Source of the DNA: Vreelandella andesensis
GTDB lineage: Bacteria; Pseudomonadota; Gammaproteobacteria; Pseudomonadales; Halomonadaceae
Reading direction: 5' to 3'
Length of the DNA: 64,000 bases
NCBI RefSeq assembly: GCF_003989795.1
Contig: NZ_RZHG01000028.1
Coordinates: 165,460 to 229,459 of the forward strand
Position numbers and translations under genes: made by a program. How positions within the stretch are numbered: the stretch's first letter is position 1; every line of letters starts with the position of its first letter. The notes under the pieces are model-generated. The model was not told the DNA's origin. It did no database searches and worked only from the letters and a program-made list of their open reading frames with translations. This document shows, in pieces, positions 27,444 to 36,688 of the stretch.

Positions 27444-29159
27444 CTAGCGCAATAGCCAGGAAAGCACAAGGAGTAGCAAAAGAATTCCAGCCACCCCCTG
27501 CCAAAAACGTCGTGACTCTTGACGAGGTTCCTCTCGGCTCGTCGTTCGACCTAGGGGAATCCGCAACGCATGAAGAAATTCAGAAAGTCTTCTAAAGCGC
27601 AACGCACGCTGGGGGTCTAAGGCACGACGTAACGCGTCATCGAGCTCTGGCGATATTTCTGGGTTCGTGGTGCGCGCACTGCGGTAGCTTAGCTCTTCAA
27701 GGTCTGTGTGGCTACGCAGTCGATTAGGCGTCAACGTATAGGGCAATGCACCGGTCACTAGCCAATAAACCGTTGATGCTAACGAGTACTGGTCACTACG
27801 CCGGCCAACGCTATCACCAAGTGCATACTCAGGTGCGGTATGTTCATTAAAGCCAATTTGTCGCAATAGCTCACCTGAATGGCGATGCCCATCCACTTCT
27901 CGCATATGGCAGGCACTGAAATCTGCCAGCACGAGTTTGCCGTGGGGGTCTATCAGCACATTATCAGGCGAAATTTGCTGATGGATGATGTCGCGATGGT
28001 GCAACGCTTGAACCGCTTTACCCAGTTGATTGGCGATATCCAGACGTTGCACTAAGCTGGCTTGCGGGTGCCTTTCCGCCCACTGACGTAGGGTTTCACC
28101 TTCAACGTATTGCATCAAATAGTAGAGATAACGGCGTGGCCGCGAAGACTCCATCACTTTGACGACGAAGGGTGAATTTACCCGCTCTACCACCCACTGC
28201 TGCAGTAAAAAATGTTCTAGATATGCATTGCGCAGAGAAAGCTCTGGACTGGGGGCTTTCATCACCATTTCACGCTCTGAATACACATCACGGACGCGAT
28301 AAACTCTAGATTGCGCATTACGTGAAAGCACCGACAGCACCTCAAGCCCATCAAGCCGCTCCCCTGGCGCCAGCTCAGGCGGAATAGGCAGATCACCATA
28401 AATAAGCCCTGGATGATCTTCAGACGCCTCCGGCAACTCATCAATACGCAGCAGTTGGAAGCAAAATTGATCACCACCATATCCGCGGTCTTGTGCCCGC
28501 TGTTTCGCTTCGCTTGCCAAACACTCGCAGGCGGCGTCTAGGTCACTGGCATTTTGGCGGATAAGGCGAACATAATCCGAAGGCATTAAGGTGCCACGCA
28601 CACCCTGGGTAGTGAAAACGAAAAAATCACCCTGCTTGAGCGGCAGATGGGAATAGTCAATATCGACGCTTCCATCCATGCCCAAGGCGCGTGATGGGTA
28701 GCGGTAGCCGCCAACATCGGTGACGTGATCGCGCGTTAGCTGCTCAAATTCAGCGCCTCGCAATCGAAAAACCAACGTATCTCCCATATGAAAAAGGTGC
28801 GCCTCTCGCTCGCGAAAAACCATCGCTGATAGCGAAGAAACAAAACTTCCTTCTTTGACATGCTGACTTTGGCTATAGCACCAGCTGTTAAGAGCATGAA
28901 GTACACGGGTTGCCGACGTTTTCGTATCCCAGTGATCAGGCGTGGAGTAATAGTCAGCCAAAAAGCCACGAACACTTAAATCACCCGCCTGCTTGGCCAT
29001 AGTATTACGAGAAATCGAGTCACTAATAACCGCACAGCCCCCTTTTACTTTCAACAGCGGCGCATCAGGCAACCTCACCGACATAGAACTACGGTGTAAA
29101 CGCCTATTAGGGGCAACAAAGGCTTGGCCATAACTAATTAGTAACTGGGCGTGCGCCAA
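27444..29159 (-). CDS. PP2C phosphatase / Ser-Thr kinase fusion with altered catalytic residues
   Basis: A 571-aa protein: PP2C-like domain (about 1-240), kinase-like domain (about 270-530) and one C-terminal membrane helix (about 552-570). The kinase has K301, N400 and D413 (DFS in place of DFG), but the catalytic HRD is HQQ at 393-395, so the base Asp is Q395. In the PP2C half, G126-D127 and D230 remain, but the usual NQD near the start reads HRSS (22-25) and TDG reads TQG (184-186). Both activities are therefore doubtful. A TTG start at 29159 is supported by AGGAGG 5 bases upstream; a nearby ATG is out of frame. Relatives are annotated as bifunctional kinase/phosphatase. Confidence 0.8.
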   Translation of the reverse strand: MAHAQLLISYGQAFVAPNRRLHRSSMSVRLPDAPLLKVKGGCAVISDSISRNTMAKQAGDLSVRGFLADYYSTPDHWDTKTSATRVLHALNSWCYSQSQHVKEGSFVSSLSAMVFREREAHLFHMGDTLVFRLRGAEFEQLTRDHVTDVGGYRYPSRALGMDGSVDIDYSHLPLKQGDFFVFTTQGVRGTLMPSDYVRLIRQNASDLDAACECLASEAKQRAQDRGYGGDQFCFQLLRIDELPEASEDHPGLIYGDLPIPPELAPGERLDGLEVLSVLSRNAQSRVYRVRDVYSEREMVMKAPSPELSLRNAYLEHFLLQQWVVERVNSPFVVKVMESSRPRRYLYYLMQYVEGETLRQWAERHPQASLVQRLDIANQLGKAVQALHHRDIIHQQISPDNVLIDPHGKLVLADFSACHMREVDGHRHSGELLRQIGFNEHTAPEYALGDSVGRRSDQYSLASTVYWLVTGALPYTLTPNRLRSHTDLEELSYRSARTTNPEISPELDDALRRALDPQRALRFRRLSEFLHALRIPLGRTTSREEPRQESRRFWQGVAGILLLLLVLSWLLR

Positions 29160-29316
29160 TTCATCCTCCTAGGCTTTAGGCTCAACATAGGAACCACACA
29201 GCGGTTATGATACACGCTGAACAATGGAAACGATGCTCGCCAAACGTCGCGAAGATCAAAAACGAAGCTCATTTTGGAACTCAAAGCCTTTATCGGTGGC
29301 ACACACCTATGTCGCA

Positions 29317-29346
29317 TTGGTAATCCACTGGCCAACTTCGTATAAT
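29317..29346 (+). promoter_or_regulatory. Likely sigma-70 promoter of ppa
   Basis: A consensus -10, TATAAT at 29341-29346, with TTGGTA at 29317-29322 as the -35 (18-base spacer), 70 bases before the ppa start. Confidence 0.65.
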
Positions 29347-29415
29347 TCTCGCCATTAATGCAATGCATCAACTGCTTAGCCACTGCACTACACAAGCCAA
29401 GCCAAGGAATCAACA

Positions 29416-29946
29416 ATGAACTTCGATAACATCCCCGCTGGAAAGGATTTGCCCAACGATATTTACGTGGCAATTGAAATTCCCGCTAATCACGCACCGA
29501 TTAAGTATGAAATCGACAAGGACATGGGCGCCCTTTTAGTTGACCGTTTCATGGCAACTCCCATGTTCTATCCGGCCAACTACGGTTTCATTCCTCACAC
29601 CTTGGCCGATGACGGCGACCCACTGGATGCACTGGTCGTTACTCCCCACCCCGTGGCGCCAGGCTGCATAATTCGCGCTCGCCCTGTTGGCATTTTGAAC
29701 ATGACTGACGAAGCAGGCGAAGATGCAAAATTGGTATGCGTTCCGCATCCCAAGCTAAGCACTCTGTACGATGACATTCAAGAAGTCACCGATCTTCCTG
29801 AACTGCTACGCCAGCAAATTGCTCACTTCTTCGAAAACTATAAAGACCTCGAAAAAGGTAAGTGGGTGAAAGTAGAATCTTGGGAAGGTGTGGAAGCCGC
29901 ACGCAAAGCTATTGAAAAATCAATCGCGGCTTACCAAAAAGCATAA
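29416..29946 (+). CDS. ppa: Inorganic pyrophosphatase (family I)
   Basis: Hydrolyses PPi to phosphate, pulling biosynthetic reactions forward. The 176-aa protein matches E. coli Ppa (about 175 aa), with [29 protein letters not shown], the metal-binding [10 protein letters not shown] and later DVQ/VTDLP-like segments. A consensus TATAAT lies 70 bases upstream and a strong terminator follows. It is the second PPi-consuming gene within 4 kb (see pfp), which may reflect PPi balance in this region. Confidence 0.96.
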   Translation: MNFDNIPAGKDLPNDIYVAIEIPANHAPIKYEIDKDMGALLVDRFMATPMFYPANYGFIPHTLADDGDPLDALVVTPHPVAPGCIIRARPVGILNMTDEAGEDAKLVCVPHPKLSTLYDDIQEVTDLPELLRQQIAHFFENYKDLEKGKWVKVESWEGVEAARKAIEKSIAAYQKA

Positions 29947-29987
29947 CCCAACGGGTTCAGTAATAAAGCCAGACCGATTTTGCTGTT

Positions 29988-30016
29988 AAAGGCTGCCCTC
30001 GTGGCAGCCTTTTCTG
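29988..30016 (+). terminator. Rho-independent terminator of ppa
   Basis: AAAGGCTGCC (29988-29997) and GGCAGCCTTT (30003-30012) form a perfect 10-bp stem with a 5-base loop, followed by TTCTG. Confidence 0.75.
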
Positions 30017-30164
30017 TTGTCGGCCGCTTTACTCTAACATCTTGGATTTTTACATTAACTAAGCATGAACATGCGCGTCACGTCACCGCAGCATCTACGC
30101 TGATATCAAAAGGTAGGATATGCTATTTCGAATTTCCCCTGATACGTCTACGTAAGGATACTTC

Positions 30165-32015
30165 GTGTTGTCTCTTAAGCGTTTAAGCCTGTTACTGTTA
30201 CTCTGCTGGCTTCCCCTAATGGCCCAAGCCCAGTGGTTTTCCTCGGCCAGTAATCAAAGTGAATTTTTACCTGTTCTGGAAGCTTTTCAGCCTACTGCTT
30301 GGCATGATGGCAATGTTGTTTATGTTGGTATCGATATTGCTGACGATTATTATTTATACCGCCACCAATTTAGCGTCAGTAGCAAAACAGACGCCGTGTC
30401 TTTTGAAGACCCGCTACTTCCACAAGGAACCTTTACAACTGATGAGTTCATGGGCGATGTCTATATTTTTCGTGACACGCTCGTTTTCGAAACTCCATTT
30501 TCACCACCCTACAGTGGCCCAATCGATATTGAACTGACGTTCCAGGGCTGCGCCGATGCCGGTCTTTGCTATCCACCAGAAACTATTTCGCTCGAAGCCT
30601 CAGAGTCTTCCTCCCCCAACATCTTTGCAAGCTGGCAGAACACTGATGCTCAACAAATCAGCCAAACTGCTGGTTCGAATGACAACAGCGAATTTTCAGC
30701 ACCACAAAGCGAAGATAGCCGCTTTAGTGCGCTACTCAACAGCGCCAGCCTGCCTCTCGCGTTAGGGTTGTTTTTTATTGCCGGACTAGGCCTTACTTTC
30801 ACACCTTGCGTGCTACCGATGGTGCCCATTTTGTCTTCCATCATTGTAGGGCAAAAACCAACAAAGCCCCGTGCGTTTGTACTCTCGGCTAGCTATGTTT
30901 TGGGCATGGCGTCTACCTACGCATTAGTAGGTGTTTTGATGGGACTGTTTGGTGCGGGCTTGAATCTTCAGGCTCACCTGCAATCAGCACCGGTACTGAT
31001 TACCTTTGCTGTTCTATTTACGCTATTTGCCTTAGCCATGTTTGGGGGGTTTGATTTACGAATTTCACCACGGCTCGCTTCTAAAATTGATGGCTGGCAA
31101 GCGCGTGCACAGCAAAGTGGCCCTACGGGCCTAGCCCTGGCTGGCGCACTCTCGGTATTGGTAGTTTCCCCCTGCGTAACAGCTCCACTTGCTGGCGCAT
31201 TGGTGTTTATTTCATCGACGGGAAACGCAGCCATGGGCGGAGCCGTTTTGTTTGCACTAGGCTTAGGCATGGGTGTGCCGTTGCTATTAGTAGGCACCTT
31301 CGGGGCTACGTTGCTGCCCCGTTCAGGCGCTTGGATGAACGGCGTTAAAATTGCTTTCGGCCTGCTATTGTTAGGTGTTGCCATCTGGATGGTGGAGCGA
31401 TTAGTGCTGCCTTCAGTGGCGCTGTTGCTCTGGGCAGCACTAGCCATTGGCAGCGCACTCGTACTAGGCGCTTTAAACATGAATCAGCCCCAAGGCTGGC
31501 CAAAAGCTCGTCAAACGTTAGGGCTAATGTTGCTTGCGTGGGGCGTTGCCCTAGTCATTGGCGCTGCTCAAGGTGGCAGCAACCCTTTACGACCTTTAAC
31601 GGTATCCAGTTCATCAGCAAGTAGCAGCACGCCGCAAGCAACACTTGCTTTTCAGAAAGTCGGTGAACTTAGTGCGCTTGAAACAGCACTTACTGAAGCC
31701 TCAAACGCCCAACAGCCAGCCTTCGTTACTTTCACGGCTGACTGGTGCATCTCCTGCAAGTTAATGGAACGCGATGTTTTCCCCGACCCCAATGTAGTCG
31801 CCGCATTGAACGATTTTCGCCTTATTGAGGTCGATGTCACGAATACGGATGCTAAAAGTAGAGAGCTGTTAAACCGATTCAACTTATTCGGACCGCCAAG
31901 TTTACTTTTTTTTAGCCAAGGTGAGGAAGTTCGCGATGCGCGTATTCAAGGTGAGATAACCGCTGCAGAACTGGCACACCATTTGGAAACGCTACGCCGC
32001 TGGCAACGAGGCTGA
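30165..32015 (+). CDS. dsbD: Thiol:disulfide interchange protein DsbD
   Basis: Moves electrons from cytoplasmic thioredoxin to periplasmic DsbC and cytochrome maturation proteins. The 616-aa protein has a signal peptide (about 1-22), a periplasmic alpha domain with C129 and C135, an eight-helix membrane core with C215 (FTPCVLPM) and C337 (VSPCVTAP), and a thioredoxin-like gamma domain with C528-I-S-C531. All six redox cysteines are present. The start is GTG at 30165 with TAAGGAT upstream. accB follows after 296 bases, with no aroQ in between. Confidence 0.95.
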   Translation: MLSLKRLSLLLLLCWLPLMAQAQWFSSASNQSEFLPVLEAFQPTAWHDGNVVYVGIDIADDYYLYRHQFSVSSKTDAVSFEDPLLPQGTFTTDEFMGDVYIFRDTLVFETPFSPPYSGPIDIELTFQGCADAGLCYPPETISLEASESSSPNIFASWQNTDAQQISQTAGSNDNSEFSAPQSEDSRFSALLNSASLPLALGLFFIAGLGLTFTPCVLPMVPILSSIIVGQKPTKPRAFVLSASYVLGMASTYALVGVLMGLFGAGLNLQAHLQSAPVLITFAVLFTLFALAMFGGFDLRISPRLASKIDGWQARAQQSGPTGLALAGALSVLVVSPCVTAPLAGALVFISSTGNAAMGGAVLFALGLGMGVPLLLVGTFGATLLPRSGAWMNGVKIAFGLLLLGVAIWMVERLVLPSVALLLWAALAIGSALVLGALNMNQPQGWPKARQTLGLMLLAWGVALVIGAAQGGSNPLRPLTVSSSSASSSTPQATLAFQKVGELSALETALTEASNAQQPAFVTFTADWCISCKLMERDVFPDPNVVAALNDFRLIEVDVTNTDAKSRELLNRFNLFGPPSLLFFSQGEEVRDARIQGEITAAELAHHLETLRRWQRG

Positions 32016-32311
32016 CCGAATGCCTTCAGCAATCTTGTGTCGCGAACGTCGTCAAACGGTTGTTTAAATATCGAAGAAAGAGCATATATTGGTCGCCACT
32101 GGACATGCCCGTACTTTTTCGGCAAACTTCGCAGCCATATAAGCTAAAATCCTCATTTTTTAGGACTTAGCACCGGGTAACGTTCACCATCGTGCAGCGT
32201 TCTCTGCATTTTCAAACAAGGTTTACTGCGCAAGTACGGCGCTCAATGCAGCTGAAAATACTCGACTAAATTGCATTGCGATTAACCTTCATTACTTTTG
32301 GGGCGACAGAT

Positions 32312-32776
32312 ATGGACATTCGTAAAGTTAAAAAACTTATTGAGCTTCTCGAAGAGTCAAACATTAGCGAAATTGAAATTCAGGAAGGCGAAGAGTCTGT
32401 TCGCATCAGCCGCCATCCTAATGGTGCCTCATGGCAGCCACAACCAATGCCCCAGTACGGTCAGCAAGCGCCCTTCCAGCAAGCACCTGCCGCTTCTATC
32501 GCACCGGTTGCGGATGCGGAGCAGCAAGGTACAAGCTATCGGGGTGAAGCAATTAACTCGCCAATGGTAGGTACGTTCTACCGCAGCCCAGCGCCAGGCT
32601 CAAAATCATTTGTCGAAGTTGGCGATACCGTCAAGCAAGGCGATACCGTATGCATCGTTGAAGCGATGAAAATGATGAACCAAATTGAAGCCGATCGCGA
32701 CGGCGTGATCGAGGCCATCCTTGTTGAAGATGGAGAGCCGGTGGAATTCGATCAACCTATGATCGTTATCGCTTAA
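32312..32776 (+). CDS. accB: Biotin carboxyl carrier protein of acetyl-CoA carboxylase
   Basis: Carries biotin for malonyl-CoA formation, the first step of fatty-acid synthesis. The 154-aa protein begins [17 protein letters not shown], then a proline/glutamine/alanine linker (about 36-75) and a biotinyl domain with the biotin lysine K120 in VEAMKMMNQ. The in-frame opening 36 bases upstream lacks family similarity. accC follows after 30 bases, so the two form the usual operon. Confidence 0.97.
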   Translation: MDIRKVKKLIELLEESNISEIEIQEGEESVRISRHPNGASWQPQPMPQYGQQAPFQQAPAASIAPVADAEQQGTSYRGEAINSPMVGTFYRSPAPGSKSFVEVGDTVKQGDTVCIVEAMKMMNQIEADRDGVIEAILVEDGEPVEFDQPMIVIA

Positions 32777-32806
32777 TCTTTCAAATCAACACGGGTGGAT
32801 TCTCCC

Positions 32807-34147
32807 ATGCTGGACAAGGTACTTATTGCAAACCGCGGCGAGATTGCCCTTCGTATTCTTCGAGCTTGCAAAGAGCTGGGGATTAAAACCGTTGCGGTTC
32901 ACTCCAAAGCTGACCGTGAATTAATGCATGTCCGCTTGGCCGACGAGGCGGTTTGCATTGGCCCTGCCTCCTCAGCCCAGTCCTACTTGAACATTCCTGC
33001 ATTAATTAGCGCGGCTGAAGTGACGGATTCAAGCGCCATTCATCCTGGCTACGGCTTCCTTTCAGAAAACGCTAACTTTGCAGAGCAGGTTGAGCGCTCT
33101 GGTTTTACCTTTATTGGCCCGCGTCCGGACACTATCCGCCTCATGGGTGATAAAGTTAGCGCCATTGAGGCAATGAAGATAGCTGGCGTTCCAACCGTGC
33201 CTGGCTCGGATGGTCCGCTTGGTGATGATGAAGATACCAACCTAGCCACTGCGCGCCGCATTGGTTACCCGGTTATTATTAAAGCCGCTGCCGGCGGCGG
33301 TGGCCGCGGTATGCGGGTTGTACATACTGAAGGCCATCTCCTTTCGGCCATTAATGTCACCCGCACCGAGGCGCATTCAGCGTTTGGCGATGGCACGGTT
33401 TACATGGAAAAATTCCTTGAAAAACCTCGTCACGTTGAAGTGCAGGTATTGGCCGACGGCCAAGGCAACGCTATCCACCTCTATGATCGTGACTGCTCTT
33501 TGCAGCGTCGTCACCAGAAGGTTTTGGAAGAAGCTCCAGCCCCCGGCATTGATCCCGAAGCCCGCGCCAGAGTGTTGGAAGCCTGCCGCCAAGCGTGCCT
33601 CGAAATCAACTATCGTGGTGCAGGCACCTTTGAGTTTCTTTACGAAGACGGCGATTTCTTTTTTATCGAAATGAATACCCGTGTCCAGGTGGAGCACCCC
33701 GTCACCGAAATGGTGACTGGCGTGGATATCGTTAAGGAACAATTGCGTATTGCCTCCGGTTTTCCGCTGTCAATTCGCCAAGAAGACGTAAAAATCAGTG
33801 GTCATGCCTTTGAGTGCAGGATCAATGCGGAAGATGCGCGAACGTTTATGCCCTCTCCAGGCAAAGTCACGCTATTCCACGCGCCAGGTGGACTTGGCGT
33901 GCGTATGGACTCCCATCTATACACTGGCTACACCGTTCCGCCTCATTACGATTCGCTTATCGGCAAGCTAATCACCTGGGGCGCTGATCGCGAAATTGCC
34001 CTAACGCGTATGCGCAATGCCCTAGACGAGCTGCTAGTCGAAGGAATTAAAACCAATATTGATCTGCAGAAAGATTTGGTGAGAGATAGTTATTTCCGCC
34101 AAGGCGGCGTCAATATTCATTATCTGGAAAAGAAACTCAGTAGCTAA
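32807..34147 (+). CDS. accC: Biotin carboxylase subunit of acetyl-CoA carboxylase
   Basis: ATP-dependent carboxylation of biotin on AccB. The 446-aa protein begins [17 protein letters not shown] and contains the ATP-grasp glycine loop [14 protein letters not shown] and the catalytic [14 protein letters not shown] segment. The ATG at 32807 is preferred to an in-frame GTG 12 bases earlier because GGTGGA gives it a ribosome site and it matches the family. A terminator lies 39 bases past the stop. Confidence 0.97.
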   Translation: MLDKVLIANRGEIALRILRACKELGIKTVAVHSKADRELMHVRLADEAVCIGPASSAQSYLNIPALISAAEVTDSSAIHPGYGFLSENANFAEQVERSGFTFIGPRPDTIRLMGDKVSAIEAMKIAGVPTVPGSDGPLGDDEDTNLATARRIGYPVIIKAAAGGGGRGMRVVHTEGHLLSAINVTRTEAHSAFGDGTVYMEKFLEKPRHVEVQVLADGQGNAIHLYDRDCSLQRRHQKVLEEAPAPGIDPEARARVLEACRQACLEINYRGAGTFEFLYEDGDFFFIEMNTRVQVEHPVTEMVTGVDIVKEQLRIASGFPLSIRQEDVKISGHAFECRINAEDARTFMPSPGKVTLFHAPGGLGVRMDSHLYTGYTVPPHYDSLIGKLITWGADREIALTRMRNALDELLVEGIKTNIDLQKDLVRDSYFRQGGVNIHYLEKKLSS

Positions 34148-34185
34148 TCTCCGTGTAAGCGCTGAATGAATAGTCGATAATGCCC

Positions 34186-34219
34186 AACGGGGTGGCCATA
34201 GCCGCCCCGTTATTGTTTT
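34186..34219 (+). terminator. Rho-independent terminator of accBC
   Basis: AACGGGGTGGC (34186-34196) pairs with GCCGCCCCGTT (34201-34211), one G-U pair, 4-base loop, then ATTGTTTT. Confidence 0.8.
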
Positions 34220-34257
34220 ACCTTTGCGTGAATACACGTACGCAGCGGAGATTACTT

Positions 34258-35169
34258 ATGCCCTGGCTCCAACTCAAAGCCCACGTTGCTCCAGAACAAG
34301 CCGAACTGCTAGAAGATCTCTTGATAGAGGAAGGTGCGACAGCCATTGGCCTTCAAGATGCCCATGATGATCCCGTCTTTGAACCTGAGCGTGGCACCAC
34401 TCCACTGTGGCAGGACACTATTCTCACTGGCCTCTATGACGACTTAGACGGCGTAGAAGCGATGCTTGAGCGCATTAAAGCGGCGTGGTCTGAGCAAGTG
34501 CCCGACGAATCCTGCCCAGCAATTGAGTACGAGCTATTAGCCGATAGAGACTGGGAAAGAGAGTGGATGGATGACTTTACGCCGTTACGAATGGGTCAAC
34601 GGCTGTGGATTGTGCCTAGCTGGCATGAACCACCAGAAGCAGATGCCGTCAACCTTATCCTTGACCCAGGCCTGGCATTTGGCACGGGCACCCACCCTAC
34701 CACGGCGCTTTGCCTGGAGTGGCTGGATAGCCTTGCGATTAGCGGCGATTTGGAAAATAAAACCGTCTTGGATGTAGGATGCGGGTCAGGCATTCTTGCC
34801 ATTGCCGCGTTAAAATTAGGGGCAAGCCACGCAGATGGTACTGATATAGACCCACAGGCGCTTCAAGCGAGCCGTGATAACGCAGCGCGAAATGAAATTA
34901 CCGAAGCGCAACTATCTCTTTACTATCCCGAACAGTTAACCGGCGGCCACTACCCAGTCGTTACGGCCAATATACTGGCTGGGCCATTAGTAGAATTAGC
35001 CGCGATGATTGCAGGCCATGTGGCACCGGGTGGAAAAATAGCGTTATCTGGCATTTTAGCGAATCAAGCAGATGAGGTCTTACAGGCCTATGAAGCACAA
35101 GGCTTGTTCATCGAGGAACCCACAATCCGCGAAGGATGGGTTCGTTTAACAGGTTATCGCGCTGCTTAA
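34258..35169 (+). CDS. prmA: Ribosomal protein L11 methyltransferase
   Basis: SAM-dependent trimethylation of ribosomal protein L11. The 303-aa protein begins MPWLQLKAHV, with an N-terminal substrate-recognition domain, then DPGLAFGTGTHPTT, the SAM loop LDVGCGSGILAIAA and the TANILAGPL motif. The longer frame upstream runs through the accC terminator and is not the start; GCGGAG lies before the ATG at 34258. Length near the E. coli protein (293 aa). Confidence 0.96.
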   Translation: MPWLQLKAHVAPEQAELLEDLLIEEGATAIGLQDAHDDPVFEPERGTTPLWQDTILTGLYDDLDGVEAMLERIKAAWSEQVPDESCPAIEYELLADRDWEREWMDDFTPLRMGQRLWIVPSWHEPPEADAVNLILDPGLAFGTGTHPTTALCLEWLDSLAISGDLENKTVLDVGCGSGILAIAALKLGASHADGTDIDPQALQASRDNAARNEITEAQLSLYYPEQLTGGHYPVVTANILAGPLVELAAMIAGHVAPGGKIALSGILANQADEVLQAYEAQGLFIEEPTIREGWVRLTGYRAA

Positions 35170-35196
35170 TCTAGTCAACGGCCTTCACCCTACCGA

Positions 35197-35249
35197 CGAG
35201 TAGGCGTATCATACGCCCCCTTGAAACGCCTACTCGGCGATTTTTATCT
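35197..35249 (+). promoter_or_regulatory. Terminator-like hairpin with an overlapping alternative hairpin, at the dusB promoter
   Basis: CGAGTAGGCG (35197-35206) pairs perfectly with CGCCTACTCG (35227-35236) and is followed by GCGATTTTTAT, which suits a prmA terminator. Inside it, GGCGTA (35203-35208) pairs with TACGCC (35212-35217), using some of the same bases. TTGAAA at 35221-35226 with TTATCT at 35244-35249 could be the dusB promoter. Confidence 0.55.
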
Positions 35250-35267
35250 GTACCAACAGCGCAGCAT

Positions 35268-36308
35268 ATGACCACACAAAATTTTCAGCCACCCATGATT
35301 GGGTCTCACCAGTTACCCAACCAAGTTATCTTGGCGCCGATGGCTGGCGTTACCGACCGCCCGTTTCGCCAACTCTGTAGGCGCTTGGGAGCTGGGTGGG
35401 TGGTCGGCGAAATGGTGACAGCCGATCCTTCTCTTTGGCATACCCGAAAGTCCAAGCTTCGCATGGATCACCAAGGAGAACCCAACCCACGAGTTGTGCA
35501 AATTGCCGGGGGTGACGCTGAAATGCTCGCGAACGCAGCGCGCCTTAATGCTGAACTTGGCGCCCAAGTCATTGATATCAATATGGGGTGCCCTGCAAAA
35601 AAGGTCTGCAACAAGGCTGCCGGCTCTGCCCTAATGCGTGATGAAGCATTGGTGGCTGATATTCTTGAGGCTGTCGTCAATGCCGTTGACATACCGGTTA
35701 CTTTAAAAATTCGTACTGGCTGGTCTGCTGAGGCTAACAATGGCCTGCGCATTGCTAAACTCGCAGAATCGGCAGGCATTCAAGCCTTAGCCGTACATGG
35801 ACGTCATCGAGAGCAGCGCTATACTGGATGGGCTGAGTACGACACTATCGCAGAGATAAAATCGCACTTGACGATACCGGTTATCGCCAACGGGGATATT
35901 ATCAGCCCCCAAAAAGCCAAACAGGTACTGTCATATACAGGGGCTGATGCAGTAATGATTGGCCGTGGTGCGCAAGGCAATCCATGGATATTTGAGCAGA
36001 TCACACATTATCTTGCTTACGGGGAACTGCTAACGCCCCCCACTCTTGATGAGCGCCGTAGCGTTCTCCAAGAGCATTTAAAAGCCCTGCATACATTTTA
36101 TGGCGATACGATGGGTGTTCGCATAGCGCGCAAACACCTAGGCTGGTACTTAAATGAGGATCCGCGCTTTAACGAGAACCAATACCATCTGCTGAAGCAG
36201 CAATTTAATGCGCTTGCCACACCAGAATCACAATTCGATTGGATTAATGATGCCATGACGCAGGACGCTGTAGGGCGTCTGCTAGCTAAAGGAAGCCATG
36301 CTGCATGA
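35268..36308 (+). CDS. dusB: tRNA-dihydrouridine synthase B
   Basis: FMN/NADPH enzyme reducing uridine in the tRNA D-loop. The 346-aa protein has the FMN-barrel start ILAPMAGVTDRPFR, the catalytic cysteine C108 in NMGCPAKKVC, AVHGRHREQRY and the phosphate site GADAVMIGRGAQGNPW. It overlaps fis by ATGA, the standard dusB-fis operon of gammaproteobacteria, in which dusB translation helps fis expression. Slightly longer than E. coli DusB (321 aa). Confidence 0.95.
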   Translation: MTTQNFQPPMIGSHQLPNQVILAPMAGVTDRPFRQLCRRLGAGWVVGEMVTADPSLWHTRKSKLRMDHQGEPNPRVVQIAGGDAEMLANAARLNAELGAQVIDINMGCPAKKVCNKAAGSALMRDEALVADILEAVVNAVDIPVTLKIRTGWSAEANNGLRIAKLAESAGIQALAVHGRHREQRYTGWAEYDTIAEIKSHLTIPVIANGDIISPQKAKQVLSYTGADAVMIGRGAQGNPWIFEQITHYLAYGELLTPPTLDERRSVLQEHLKALHTFYGDTMGVRIARKHLGWYLNEDPRFNENQYHLLKQQFNALATPESQFDWINDAMTQDAVGRLLAKGSHAA

Positions 36309-36628
36309 CCGAACGCGACCTGCTTTCGAACGAGCTCTCTCACCGCCTTTCAGGCACTCTGGCGGACCCGACTACGAGCGTGCCACCTCAACCACTCAGG
36401 GAAGCGGTTGAAACAGCAATACGTCGTTATTTCGAGCATCTCGATGGCAGCCAGGCAACCGACCTTTACGCGATGGTGATGGCCGAAGTAGAAGCGCCGT
36501 TACTAAGCTGCGTAATGGAGCACACCGATGGTAACCAAACCCGGGCTGCCGACGTATTAGGCTTGAACCGTGGCACATTGCGTAAAAAACTTAAGCTTTA
36601 TGGATTGATTGAAGGTGACGCCCCATAA
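36305..36628 (+). CDS. fis: DNA-binding protein Fis
   Basis: Nucleoid protein that bends DNA and activates rRNA and tRNA promoters. The 107-aa protein is close to the usual 98 aa and ends in the Fis helix-turn-helix, GNQTRAADVLGLNRGTLRKK (about 75-94). The N-terminal 30 residues are variable. The ATG overlaps the dusB stop. A terminator hairpin begins inside the last codons and includes the stop codon (36618-36643). Confidence 0.94.
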   Translation: MTERDLLSNELSHRLSGTLADPTTSVPPQPLREAVETAIRRYFEHLDGSQATDLYAMVMAEVEAPLLSCVMEHTDGNQTRAADVLGLNRGTLRKKLKLYGLIEGDAP

Positions 36629-36643
36629 GGGGCGTTGTTGTTT
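36618..36643 (+). terminator. Terminator overlapping the fis stop codon
   Basis: ACGCCCC (36618-36624) pairs with GGGGCGT (36629-36635); the 4-base loop ATAA contains the fis stop. TGTTGTTT follows. Confidence 0.7.
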
Positions 36644-36688
36644 ATAATTTTCGACGTTAATTCCTTGACTCTGCATACGAGCACTCTA

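Noticed and set aside
29138..29473. Minus-strand frame ending near the kinase-like gene start, with an ATG at 29164
   Set aside because: It overlaps ppa antisense, and the ATG abuts AGGAGG with no spacing; the in-frame TTG is a better start for the real gene.
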